Assembly: GCA_013821605.1 (NCBI GenBank)
Contig: JACDGP010000049.1
Span: forward strand, 1-36,672
DNA length: 36,672 nt
Direction of reading: 5' to 3'
Origin: Herpetosiphonaceae bacterium
GTDB taxonomy: Bacteria; Chloroflexota; Chloroflexia; Chloroflexales; Kallotenuaceae
Under the pieces are notes generated by a model. The model was given only the letters and a program-made list of their open reading frames with translations, ran no database searches and was not told the DNA's origin. How positions within the stretch are numbered: the first letter of the stretch is position 1; each line of letters begins with the position of its first letter. Shown one piece after another: positions 16,595-25,400 of this stretch. Both the position numbers and the translations under genes were made by a program.

Positions 16595-17560
16595 CTAAGC
16601 AAGCGGTGCCCCGCGAGGCGTGCGATCAAGTATTGTCTCATACTGTACGCCGGTCAACTCCTCGGAGACCCTCCACAGCTGCTCTGCCACCACCCGATCA
16701 TAGGAGCGGGCACTGGAATGTACCTTGGCGGGCGACCCACGCATCTCCATGAAGCCGTCGGGACCAAAATACTCCCCGCCCTGTACATCAGGGGCTGTGG
16801 CTGCATAAATTATGGGCAGTGCCCCCCTTGCAGCACTTTGTGCCAGCACACGGTTTGCGACCGTCATCATTCCAGTTCTCAGCCTCGATCCTGCCATCTG
16901 CGGACCGGCAAGTTGCAGATTGGTCGCCGCGTAGCCGGGATGGGCTGCGACGCTGATTGCGGCTATCCCATGCGCTTCAAACTTACGCTGTAACTCATAG
17001 GCAAACAGGAGGTTCGCCAGCTTGCTCTGGCCATAGGCCCGCTGTGAATTGTAGCTTGTACGGCCCTGCAGATCGGCAAAGTCGATCTTGCCCGAGCGAT
17101 GGAGCACACTACTCATGGTCACGACGCGTGCTTGGGGCGTACGCAGGATGACGGGCAGCAGCAGCCCTGTCAGCGCGAAATGGCCCAGATGATTCGTCCC
17201 AAATTGCATCTCGAACCCGTCGGCGGTTTGCCGCATGGGCAGGTGCATCACCCCCGCGTTATTACACAGGATATCGAGTGCAGTGAAGCGCTGCACAAAC
17301 GTCGTGGCAAACTGTCGTACCGAGCCAAGATCGGCCAGATCAAGCGCCTCGACCACAAACGAGCCGGCGAGGTACTCGCGCTGCAGCATGGCGGCAGCTT
17401 CGGCACCTTTCGCCACGTCGCGACACGCCATCACAACATAGGCACCTTTACGCCCCAGTCCTTTGGCTGTTTCATAGCCTAGCCCACTATTAGCACCGGT
17501 AATAATCGCAGTTTTTCCCGTCAGGTCAGGGACCTGATCAATCGTCCAATGCTGAGCCAT
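16595..17560 (-). CDS. Short-chain dehydrogenase/reductase (retinol dehydrogenase-like)
   Basis: This is a 321-residue classical SDR related to the retinol dehydrogenase/WWOX-like group. The Rossmann nucleotide motif is TGANSGLGYETAKGLG (about residues 19-34). It is followed by VVMACRD, the structural motif LCNNAGVMHLP, the catalytic Ser in VVTMSSVLHRSG and the catalytic Tyr/Lys in YGQSKLANLLFA. The Arg after the second strand (ACRD) suggests NADP(H). The product is slightly longer than a minimal SDR because of a C-terminal extension. The ATG start has GGAGG seven bases upstream. It is divergent from the JAB-like gene; the 182-base gap contains two dyads. The substrate is unknown, probably a lipophilic alcohol or aldehyde. 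Confidence 0.88.
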   Translation of the reverse strand: MAQHWTIDQVPDLTGKTAIITGANSGLGYETAKGLGRKGAYVVMACRDVAKGAEAAAMLQREYLAGSFVVEALDLADLGSVRQFATTFVQRFTALDILCNNAGVMHLPMRQTADGFEMQFGTNHLGHFALTGLLLPVILRTPQARVVTMSSVLHRSGKIDFADLQGRTSYNSQRAYGQSKLANLLFAYELQRKFEAHGIAAISVAAHPGYAATNLQLAGPQMAGSRLRTGMMTVANRVLAQSAARGALPIIYAATAPDVQGGEYFGPDGFMEMRGSPAKVHSSARSYDRVVAEQLWRVSEELTGVQYETILDRTPRGAPLA

Positions 17561-17578
17561 CTGTTGCCCTCCCTATGC

Positions 17579-17651
17579 GGAGTATACTCCATGACATGAC
17601 TCAGTGGATGCCAGCGGCCTCCTTTCAACTGATGTATAAGCGTCATCAGTT
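17579..17651. promoter_or_regulatory. Two dyads in the SDR/JAB-like divergent gap
   Basis: GGAGTATACTCC (17579-17590) is a perfect 12-base palindrome that contains a TATACT on each strand; the minus-strand copy could be the -10 of the SDR gene. Forty bases on, AACTGATG (17627-17634) and CATCAGTT (17644-17651) form a perfect 8-bp inverted repeat with a 9-base centre, shaped like a repressor operator. No clear -35 box accompanies either. Confidence 0.4.
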
Positions 17652-17742
17652 CGGTAGAGTTGCCCGCCACATGTGTCAGCCAATCGAGTAGAATAGTGCG
17701 CTAGAAGCCGTTCGTCCCGCAGCGTAAGAAGGATGCTGGTAC

Positions 17743-18972
17743 GTGCAATCTCCAAACTCTCAACCCCGCATAGTCGTTGCCCGTTCGGTGATCGAGGTGC
17801 TACAGCAGGCCGCTATAGGACCGGTCATCGGCGGTATTCTGGTTGGCAAGCGACTGTCCGGCAACCAAATTGCCATCGTCGCAGCGAGTACGCCTGGTCC
17901 CGCGCCGGACAATCATCAGCTAGGCTTTGCCCTGGACCAAACGCATGCTAATGCCACGCTCGAAGATTGGTTCACGCGTGATGCTACTGTCGACTTCCTT
18001 GGCCTTTGGCATACCCATCCTACCGAGCTTGCTCGGCCCCCGGCGGCCGATGTGGCGGTCGCTCAGAAGCTGTTGGCTGATCCCGCCTACAACACGACCG
18101 AACTTGTCAACCTGATCGTACAGCTCGATCAGCGCGTCCCACACATCCGGTGTTTCTACCTGCACCACGACCTTGCCAGCACTGCTGCCGTCAACTTTGT
18201 CACCTATGAGATCCTGGATGACACCAATCCACGCCTGCTCAGGCCAAGCGTAGCGCAATCAACGAGCGCCCCTGCGAGCGAGGTCCCAGCGTTGGGCAAG
18301 GTCCCAACCGTTGTGCCTCGGACGAAGTTGCGCGCGGTAGCACTCGTATGCCTGCTGGCCGTGCTGCTGGTCGGCGGGCTGCTGGCTGCCCAGCAACTGA
18401 GTCGAGCCGGCAGTTCCGCTGCTGACGGGCAGTCTACAGCTGCGACGGCAACGCGCGGGAGCACTGACACGACCAGTCCGGCAACACGTGCGGCCGGTAT
18501 CGCACCGGCCACCGCTTCCATCACCACGCTCCCACCGGCCACGACTACGAGTAGGTCAGTGACGACGGAGCCTGCCGCCATTGTGGCAACGACGCCATCG
18601 CCGGTACCATCCCTCCAGTCCAGTACTGGCTTGCCATATGCCTTGCGGCTTGAACCGATGGACGCTGCCTACCGGCAAGGTTTCCTGAATCGGCTCCGCC
18701 TAGCCAAGTGCGTCGGCTGTTATAACATTGATATCGTCAGCCCGGTGCCATTTCGCGAGATGCGCCTCAAAATAGTCGGCAGTGGGGGGCCGCCACTGAC
18801 TACCTACGCAGCACCCAGTCCTGCCGAGTTCACGCCGCGCCCACAACCCTATACGCTGCAAGCCTTCGATCTCCAGGGCAATCCCCTGAGCGAGCCCCTC
18901 ACCTTTACCGTCGCTAGCGGTAGCTTCTACGTCCTGCGCATCACCCCAGTTCCCCAAAGTGCTGTCGGGTGA
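17743..18972 (+). CDS. Membrane-anchored JAB/MPN-like protein with altered JAMM motif
   Basis: This is a 409-residue protein in three parts. Residues about 8-165 resemble a JAB/MPN metalloprotease fold. The zinc motif is mostly present (His90-x-His92, then Asp103 after ten residues, in LWHTHPTELARPPAAD), but the catalytic Ser position is Pro100, and the upstream Glu expected before the GGILVG strand is not seen. Residues about 192-215 are a single transmembrane helix (AVALVCLLAVLLVGGLL). A Ser/Thr-rich linker follows, and then a C-terminal domain with CVGC. The N-terminal domain would be cytoplasmic and the rest outside. The GTG start has GAAGGA upstream. JAMM enzymes cleave isopeptide bonds of ubiquitin-like tags, but with two key residues changed this one may only bind. 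No E1, E2 or ubiquitin-like gene is adjacent. Confidence 0.65.
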   Translation: MQSPNSQPRIVVARSVIEVLQQAAIGPVIGGILVGKRLSGNQIAIVAASTPGPAPDNHQLGFALDQTHANATLEDWFTRDATVDFLGLWHTHPTELARPPAADVAVAQKLLADPAYNTTELVNLIVQLDQRVPHIRCFYLHHDLASTAAVNFVTYEILDDTNPRLLRPSVAQSTSAPASEVPALGKVPTVVPRTKLRAVALVCLLAVLLVGGLLAAQQLSRAGSSAADGQSTAATATRGSTDTTSPATRAAGIAPATASITTLPPATTTSRSVTTEPAAIVATTPSPVPSLQSSTGLPYALRLEPMDAAYRQGFLNRLRLAKCVGCYNIDIVSPVPFREMRLKIVGSGGPPLTTYAAPSPAEFTPRPQPYTLQAFDLQGNPLSEPLTFTVASGSFYVLRITPVPQSAVG

Positions 18973-19027
18973 TCAACCCTGTCCATTCAGTTGCATAATC
19001 TGAGTCTTGAACATCATTACTACTCAT

Positions 19028-19078
19028 GTATTATTGCGGCCATCGCCCACCTCAAGTACATACTCCGTGCAATAATAC
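19028..19078. repeat. Inverted repeat upstream of the antitoxin-like gene
   Basis: GTATTATTGC (19028-19037) and GCAATAATAC (19069-19078) are perfect 10-base inverted copies with centres 41 bases apart, about four helical turns. They end 31 bases before the antitoxin-like start codon. A pair of operator half-sites for autoregulation or a transcript hairpin are both possible. Confidence 0.6.
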
Positions 19079-19109
19079 CTTGCGCAAATACTGACTCTAG
19101 GCCACTACC

Positions 19110-19379
19110 ATGAATAACGTATATTCGTCACGAGAAACCGAGGTCGTTGTACAACTTCATCAGCCACTTATAGCTATCCCGTTTGAGCAGAATGGCGAAG
19201 AAGTCGTGCACTACTTCTTTGATGATGCGCAGGCTGACATAGCGCTTGGACAAGATGGTCGCCAAGGTGCCATCAAATTAGCTGCGGTATGGAGCGATCT
19301 AGATGGTGATGCAATGCTAGCCAGTCTTGAGCAATGGCGGCGTGAGAGCCCACCCACGCCTCCCTTAGAATCGCTCTAA
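19110..19379 (+). CDS. Small antitoxin-like protein
   Basis: This is an 89-residue, acidic, soluble product (start MNNVYSSRETEVVVQLHQPLI) with no domain I recognise with certainty. Its size, its C-terminal tail (ALEQWRRESPP-like in SLEQWRRESPP) and its position four bases before a PIN-type gene suggest the antitoxin of a VapBC-like pair. The sequence resembles no AbrB, RHH or Phd fold that I can identify. It is preceded by a perfect inverted repeat that could serve autoregulation, which is usual for such pairs. The partner gene looks damaged, so this may be an orphaned antitoxin. Function is inferred from context only. Confidence 0.5.
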   Translation: MNNVYSSRETEVVVQLHQPLIAIPFEQNGEEVVHYFFDDAQADIALGQDGRQGAIKLAAVWSDLDGDAMLASLEQWRRESPPTPPLESL

Positions 19380-19383
19380 CCTC

Positions 19384-19665
19384 ATGCGACGCTATCTGTT
19401 AGATACAGGCCCATTAGCTGCATACTTATTAGGTCGGCAACGAGCCATACAAACGATAGATCCGTGGCTTGATCGGCATGAGGCCGCGACGAGCATTCTA
19501 GTCTACAATGTTGTTTATATTGGCACTTTCGTACAAGCCGATCCGATTGACGAAGAGCGGCGTTCCAGCATCCGCCTGAACCATATTCAGTATGTTGGCG
19601 TTACGGACTTAAATTGGCTACAGTTTGCTGAAGGTGGGCAGAATCCTATACGGTACCTTCCCTAG
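19384..19665 (+). pseudogene. Degenerate PIN-domain (VapC-like) toxin
   Basis: The 93-residue frame starts like a PIN ribonuclease: MRRYLLDTGPLAAYLLGR, with the first catalytic Asp at residue 7, followed by a TSILVYN strand. The acidic residue expected just after that strand is replaced by aliphatic residues (YNVVYIG). The C-terminal half, which should hold the other acidic metal ligands and bring the length to about 130, is missing or scrambled. It follows the antitoxin-like gene by four bases. It is probably an inactivated toxin; a divergent short PIN protein is the alternative. Confidence 0.5.
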
Positions 19666-19667
19666 TT

Positions 19668-20527
19668 GTGTTCGCTCAGCCGCGTTATTTATATTGGAGC
19701 AGAAGCTCAACTTTGTACAATAGACCAAGCCAGGATAGCCACACCTGTTTTGCGATCATCCGTCACCCGCGTATGTTGCAGGTGCTGGTACTGCCTTCCT
19801 CAGGCGGCTGGGAGCTGCCGAGCGTTGCACTGCCGGGGCTGGAGGGCGATAGCTGGTGGCGCGAGGCTACAGCCATCAACGCAGCGTTCGGAGCATTGCT
19901 GGGTTGGACGGTCACCACGCAGTACTGCGCCGGGGTTGACACCTTCACGCCTGGGACTGGCAGTCTGTTTGTCCTGGAAGTCCATGACCTGGCTCCGGCA
20001 CTCCCCGTGGGCGGGCGTTGGGTGGATCGTGTAGAACTGGAGGCTCTCCACTTGGCGCTTCCTGCACACCGCTCGGTGCTACAGGCCGGATTTGCGGAGG
20101 TGACCCAGGGCCTCGATGTGACCGGTCGCCTAGCCTGGACTCGACCTGGCTGGTTTGCTACGGCGGCCACGTGGATCGAGGAACAGCTGCATGGCTGCGG
20201 CCTGGCGCCAGTTGGGCCGGTCGAACAGGTTCGCACTTGGCATTGGTCATGCATTCTGCGAGTGCCCACCACCGAAGGAGCAATCTATCTCAAAGCAGCG
20301 CCGCCAATGTATACCTACGAGCCCGTGCTGACGCAAAACCTAGCGGAGGGGTACTCAGAGCGGTTGCCACCCGTCCTTGCTGTCGAACCCCAGCGGGCCT
20401 GCTTTCTGGCGCATTGGGTCACCAACTCCAGCTAGCCGCTGCCCCACCGCTCTGGGATGCGGCGATCGCCCGCTCCAACCTGGCTTGGTGCTTACGGGAA
20501 CTCATCAAGGTGGTCCCGCTGGGCTAG
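19668..20527 (+). pseudogene. Broken NUDIX-like / phosphotransferase gene
   Basis: The first frame (to 20435) reads like a protein with an N-terminal NUDIX-type region (VLVLPSSGGWELPSV) and the beginning of an aminoglycoside/choline-kinase-like phosphotransferase (VEQVRTWHWSCILRVPTTEGAIYLKA, then LPPVLAVEPQRACF). It stops abruptly at HWVTNSS. A second frame carries the continuation (ALGHQLQLAAAPPLWDAAIA) to the stop at 20527, so a frameshift occurred near 20400-20430. The kinase catalytic loop and Mg site are absent, and the start region also lacks a convincing ribosome site. The gene is therefore both frameshifted and truncated. Family assignment rests on recalled similarity and is moderate. 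Confidence 0.5.
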
Positions 20528-20684
20528 CCGATCTTTGATGATACGATATCTACGGCTGGGGCAGAATATCTGCTCAAGAAGACGACCCGTCGTGGCCCGT
20601 GCCCGTTGTACGTATAAAGGCGTGGCTTAGGTGTGGAATACGGCTGGTGAGGCCCTACCCCACGCTCCACTGCAACGACGCCGA

Positions 20685-20713
20685 TTGACAAACCAAGACC
20701 CTCATGCTATCTA
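20685..20713 (+). promoter_or_regulatory. Promoter of the GH32 gene
   Basis: A consensus TTGACA (20685-20690), a 17-base spacer and TATCTA (20708-20713) lie upstream of the beta-fructosidase start at 20737. The rest of the 209-base gap (20528-20684) shows nothing I can assign. One short open stretch right after the broken phosphotransferase gene may be part of its decayed tail. Confidence 0.65.
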
Positions 20714-20736
20714 TCTACAAGCTGAGGGAGTATTAT

Positions 20737-22221
20737 ATGACAGATTCTGGTGCAACTACGAAATTGACACCATATCCCGAGCTTGACGCCGAGTTCCATG
20801 CCCGTATGGCAGCCGATCCGCATCGACCGGCCTATCATTTCCTCTCCGAAGGCAATTGGCTGAACGACCCAAACGGGCTGATCCAGTGGCAGGGAAACTA
20901 TCATCTCTTTTACCAGTACAATCCGTACGGTCCCTTTCATGGCACCGTCCACTGGGGACACGCCGCCAGTGCCGACCTTGTGCACTGGACGCACTTGCCG
21001 ATTGCCCTGGCCCCAACACCTGGCGGGGCAGACCAGGACGGCTGTTGGTCCGGCTGTGCCGTTGATAACAACGGGGTTGCAACGTTCATCTACACGGGAG
21101 TGCGGGGCAAGGATCAGCTACCCTGTATCGCGACCAGTACCGACGATATGCTCGTAACGTGGCAAAAGTATCCCGGCAATCCCGTCATTAAATCCCGACC
21201 GCCGGATCTCGATCTGATTGGCTATCGTGATCATTCGGTGTGGCATGAGAACGGCACCTGGTATCAAGTCATCGGTGCCGGCATCAAGGATGTTGGCGGC
21301 ACAGCCCTCCTGTACCGTTCTCCTGATCTGCTGACCTGGGAGTACTTACATCCCGTCCTGATCGGTGACAAGCAGGCCAGGGACCCGGTGTGGACCGGCG
21401 AGATGTGGGAATGCCCCGATCTCTTTCCGCTAGACGGTACCCACGTCTTAATGATGTCGGTCTGGAATGACCATCAGTTGTACTATACCGCCTATGTGGC
21501 TGGCGACTTCACCGAGTATCGCTTCACGCCGCAGAAGCATGGGATCGTCGATCCGGGTGGCAGCTTCTACGCGCCGCAAACCATGCTTGATGACCACGGT
21601 CGGCGGTTGATATGGGGTTGGCTCCGTGAAAACCGCACGTTGGAGGCTCAGCAGGCCGCTGGGTGGTCGGGGTGTATGTCCCTCCCACGCGTACTGTCAA
21701 TCTTGCCTGACGGTACATTGGGCCAGCAGCCGATGCCAGAGTTACAGCTACTGCGCGGCCGGCACTACGCCGCAGCTGCTATGGATCTGTTGCCACCGTT
21801 GCCCGAACGCTTAGACGACATGCATGGCGATACGCTCGAAATCATTGCCGAGTTCGATCTGGGTGATGCCACCGCAGTCGGTATCAACGTCCGCTGTTCA
21901 CCCGACGATGAGGAGCAAACACGGATTGTCTATGATCGTCGTGTTCAACGCTTGTTTATTGATCGTACCTATTCAAGTCTGACGTCGGATGTCGGGCAAG
22001 ACCTCTTCGACAGCCCACTTGCCGTTGCCAATGGTGAGGTGCTGCGCCTGCACGTCTTCCTTGACCGCTCGGTGGTCGAGGTTTTTGCTCACGGGCTGTG
22101 CACAACTGCTCGGATCTATCCGTCGCGCACCGATAGCTTGGGCGTCGAACTCTTCACGAAGGGCGGCTCTGCCCATGTCACACGAATTGATGCTTGGGAG
22201 ATGTCCTCCATGTGGACATGA
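20737..22221 (+). CDS. GH32 beta-fructosidase (sucrose/levan/inulin hydrolase)
   Basis: This is a 494-residue glycoside hydrolase family 32 enzyme that releases fructose from sucrose or fructans with retention. The N-terminal five-bladed propeller carries the nucleophile Asp in GNWLNDPNGLIQW, the FYQYNP strand, the WGHAASADLVHW blade, an RD pair (YRDHSVW) and the acid/base Glu in WECPDLFPL. The C-terminal beta-sandwich (from about residue 330) includes the LHVFLDRSVVEVFAH segment typical of the family. ATG 20737 has GAGGGAG six bases upstream. No signal peptide is seen, so the enzyme is probably cytoplasmic and acts on imported sucrose or oligofructose. Its stop overlaps the start of a broken second GH32-like gene. 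Confidence 0.92.
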   Translation: MTDSGATTKLTPYPELDAEFHARMAADPHRPAYHFLSEGNWLNDPNGLIQWQGNYHLFYQYNPYGPFHGTVHWGHAASADLVHWTHLPIALAPTPGGADQDGCWSGCAVDNNGVATFIYTGVRGKDQLPCIATSTDDMLVTWQKYPGNPVIKSRPPDLDLIGYRDHSVWHENGTWYQVIGAGIKDVGGTALLYRSPDLLTWEYLHPVLIGDKQARDPVWTGEMWECPDLFPLDGTHVLMMSVWNDHQLYYTAYVAGDFTEYRFTPQKHGIVDPGGSFYAPQTMLDDHGRRLIWGWLRENRTLEAQQAAGWSGCMSLPRVLSILPDGTLGQQPMPELQLLRGRHYAAAAMDLLPPLPERLDDMHGDTLEIIAEFDLGDATAVGINVRCSPDDEEQTRIVYDRRVQRLFIDRTYSSLTSDVGQDLFDSPLAVANGEVLRLHVFLDRSVVEVFAHGLCTTARIYPSRTDSLGVELFTKGGSAHVTRIDAWEMSSMWT

Positions 22222-22471
22222 TGCAATACTTTAAGCCAGCGGCCGCCGACCAATTCGTGGGCGATTGCATGCCCTTCTTCCACGACGGCACGTTCCACCT
22301 GTTTACCTGCTAGACGAGGAGCATCATCGGGCTAGAAATGGCTTCGGCGGCCACCAGTGGGCGCATGCGTCCTCCTCCGATCTGATCCACTGGCAGCATC
22401 ACCCCCTTGCCATTCCGATAGGAGCCGAGCAGGAGGTTGACTACCTGTCGATCTGTACGGGCTCGGTCTGA
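22218..22471 (+). pseudogene. Truncated, frameshifted GH32/GH43-like gene fragment
   Basis: ATG 22218 overlaps the GH32 stop (ATGA), which suggests original translational coupling. The first frame reads MMQYFKPAAADQFVGDCMPFFHDGTFHLF, the N-terminal blade of a beta-fructosidase-like propeller, and then stops. The other frame continues LLDEEHHRARNGFGGHQWAHASSSDLIHW and DYLSICTGSV before a stop at 22469-22471. So there is a frameshift near 22305 and everything after the first blade is deleted, with the 3' end of metH starting only 20 bases later. It is a decayed paralogous sugar hydrolase. Confidence 0.7.
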
Positions 22472-22490
22472 CGCAGCATTCTCCTATGCT

Positions 22491-25400
22491 CTACGCTGCG
22501 ACCTCCGCCATATCCACCTCGGCCCGTTCCGCGACCGAGCCTGCAATACTGAAGTAGGTCGCCTGCGGATGATGTACTACAATCGCCGCCGTAGATTGCT
22601 CGGGTATCAGCTGAAAGGCCGACGTCAGCGAGACACCGATCTCTTCTGTTGGCAAAATCTGGAAGAGCTTGGCATGCTCGTCGAGATCGGGGCAGGCCGG
22701 ATAGCCCCACGAGTAACGTTTACCCGCAGGCTCCGTAATCCCTAGCGACTGGCGGATGATGCGGTTGGTCCATTCTGCCAGTCCCTCGGCCGCCGTGACG
22801 CCCAGCCCGTGAATCAAGAACGAGCGATGGTAGTCGCCCTGGGCCTGCAACTCATCAATATACGTCGTCGCTGCCTGACCCATCGTCACGATCTGGAAGG
22901 CTGCCACGTCCATCCGCCCGCTGTCCTGCGAAGCAAAATAATCGGCAATACACAGCCGTTCACGCGCAGGCTGGCGCGGAAACGCGAAGTGCGTCAGCTC
23001 CTTGGTCTGGTCAGCCGGGTCGTACACGATCAATTCCTGTCCCGCCGACTGGACCGGGAAGAAGCCGTAACAAACCGCCGGCTGGAGCCAGCCCTGTTCC
23101 TTTGCCTCGCGCTGGAATTGGCGCAGTTGCGGCATAAACTCTTCGTCCAGCAGCTTCTGGTACTCCGCACCCTTCGCGTTCTTGGCGCCCCACTGCAGGC
23201 GGAACAAGGTGTTCAAGTCCATGCCGGCCCAGACATCCTCCAGGCGGACGCGCTTTGTGGCCTTGGCTCCCCAGAAGGGCGGTGTCGGGATCGGCACGTC
23301 GCTGCGGACCTTCGAGCGCACATGTGCATCACCGTTACGACCGACTTTTTCCAGCACGGTGCGCCCGCGCTCGGGCTTAGCTGCCCCTACTGCCGCTTCA
23401 GCCTTGATGCGCTCAACGAAGCTCGCCCGGTTGAGCGGGTTGCTCAACTGATCCATCGTCTCCAGACCCTCAAAGGCATCCTTGCAGTAAAATACGCCTG
23501 GCTCGTAGGGCACGCCCGGCTCGGTGAACAGGATGCGCTGGCCATATTGGCGGTTGATCGCTGCTCCACCAATGAGCACCGGATAACGCAGCCCACGCTT
23601 TGCAAGCTCTTGCACACACAGGGGCATTTGTTTGGACGTAGAGACCAACAACGCCGACAGGCCGATGGCGTCAGCACCCACTTCTTCGGCCTTGGCAATG
23701 ATGGTGTTCAGTGGCACCTGCTTGCCCAGGTCATACACCGTGTAGCCATTATTCGACAGGATCGTATTAACCAGATTCTTGCCGATATCGTGGACATCGC
23801 CGTAGACCGTTGCCAGCACCACCTTGCCCTTGGACGACCCCTCGATCTTATCCAGGTACTGCTCCAGGTGCGACACGGTCTTTTTCATCACCTCGGCCGA
23901 CTGGAGCACAAACGGCAGGATCAGTTCGCCCGCGCCGAACTTGTCACCGACCTCTTTCATCGCCGGGAGCAGCACCTCGTTCAGGATCTCGACCGCTGCC
24001 TCACCCCGAACCATGCCGTCGTCCATGCGGTTGTGGAGTGCTTCGTCAACATCCGCCTCGACCCCTTCTTTTTTGCGATGGACGATCTTCCAATGCAGGC
24101 GGGCCTCGACCGTCATACCCTCCGTTGGATCCGCTTTCGTCTCTTTCTCTGCTGCTGCCGTCGCTTCGCTGAAGAACTGGATGAAGTGACCCAGCGCATC
24201 TTCGGACGTGTTGAAGATCAGCGCTTCGCACACCGCACGCGCCTCTTGCGGAATATCGGCGTAGGCCGTGACATGCGCGGGATTAATAATCGCCGCATCC
24301 AGCCCCGCATCAACTGCATGCTTCAGAAAGACCGAGTTCAACGCGGCTCGGGCGTGCGTTGCCAGCCCGAAGCTCAAATTAGAAACGCCGAGCACGGTCA
24401 GGCAGCCGGGAATGGCCTGCTTAACCAGCCGGATACCTTCGAGCGTTTCGACCGCATTCTGACGCTCCTCGGCCTGACCGGTGGAGATCGGCAGGCACAG
24501 CACGTCGAACAAAAAGGTATCGGCCGGCAGGCCATATTCATCCTGGCCGATCTGAGCGATGCGCTCGGCGATCTCAAGCTTTTTTGCCGATGTGCGGGCC
24601 ATGCCGTCTTCGTCGATCGTCAGGGCAATCGTGGCAGCGCCATAGCGCGCTACCAGCGGTAGCACACGGTCGATCTTGTCGCCGCGACCACCTTCCAGTG
24701 ACACCGAGTTCGTGATCGCACGCCCCGGATACATCTCCAAGGCAGCTTGCAGCACGTCCGCTTCGGTTGAGTCGAAGACCAACGGCAGCTCGATGCTCAT
24801 AAAGAGCTTTTTGACGAGCTTTTGCATCTGTTGGCGCTCATCGCTGCGCTCGGTCATCGCTACCCCGACATCGAGCATATGCGCGCCGCCGTCCTGCTGC
24901 TCGTGGGCTACGCTCAATAAACTATCATAATCATCCCGTAGAAGCAGCTTCTTGACCTTGCGCGAGCCCGTCGAGTTCAGCCGCTCGCCGATCATCGTCA
25001 GCCCTGGCTTCTGGCTCAACGCCGTCGCTCGCATTGCCGACGCAACCGACGGTACATACTCAACTTCGCGCGACTTCGGTGCTCGGTCGTGGCCTAGCGT
25101 TTCGGCTAGCAGCTTAATATGCGCCGGTGTAGTGCCACAGCAGCCACCTACGACGTTCACGCCCAGTTCGTCCACAAACTCCATCAAGGTTTTGGTATAC
25201 GGCTCGGGCCCGAGTGCGTAGACCGCATTCCCTTCGACGTTAATCGGCAGCCCCGCATTTGGAATACACGATACCTTCAGCCGCGAGTTGGCGCGCAGAT
25301 AGCGGATCGGATCGCGCATCAGATCGGGACCGGTCGAACAATTAAGGCCGATCACATCCACGACCTGCAAGGCTTCAAAGGTCGCCAGCACTGCGCCGAT

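Noticed and set aside
22809-24662. 617-residue open frame on the plus strand
   Set aside because: It lies wholly inside metH on the opposite strand, has a His/Arg-rich composition typical of an antisense shadow, and resembles no family.
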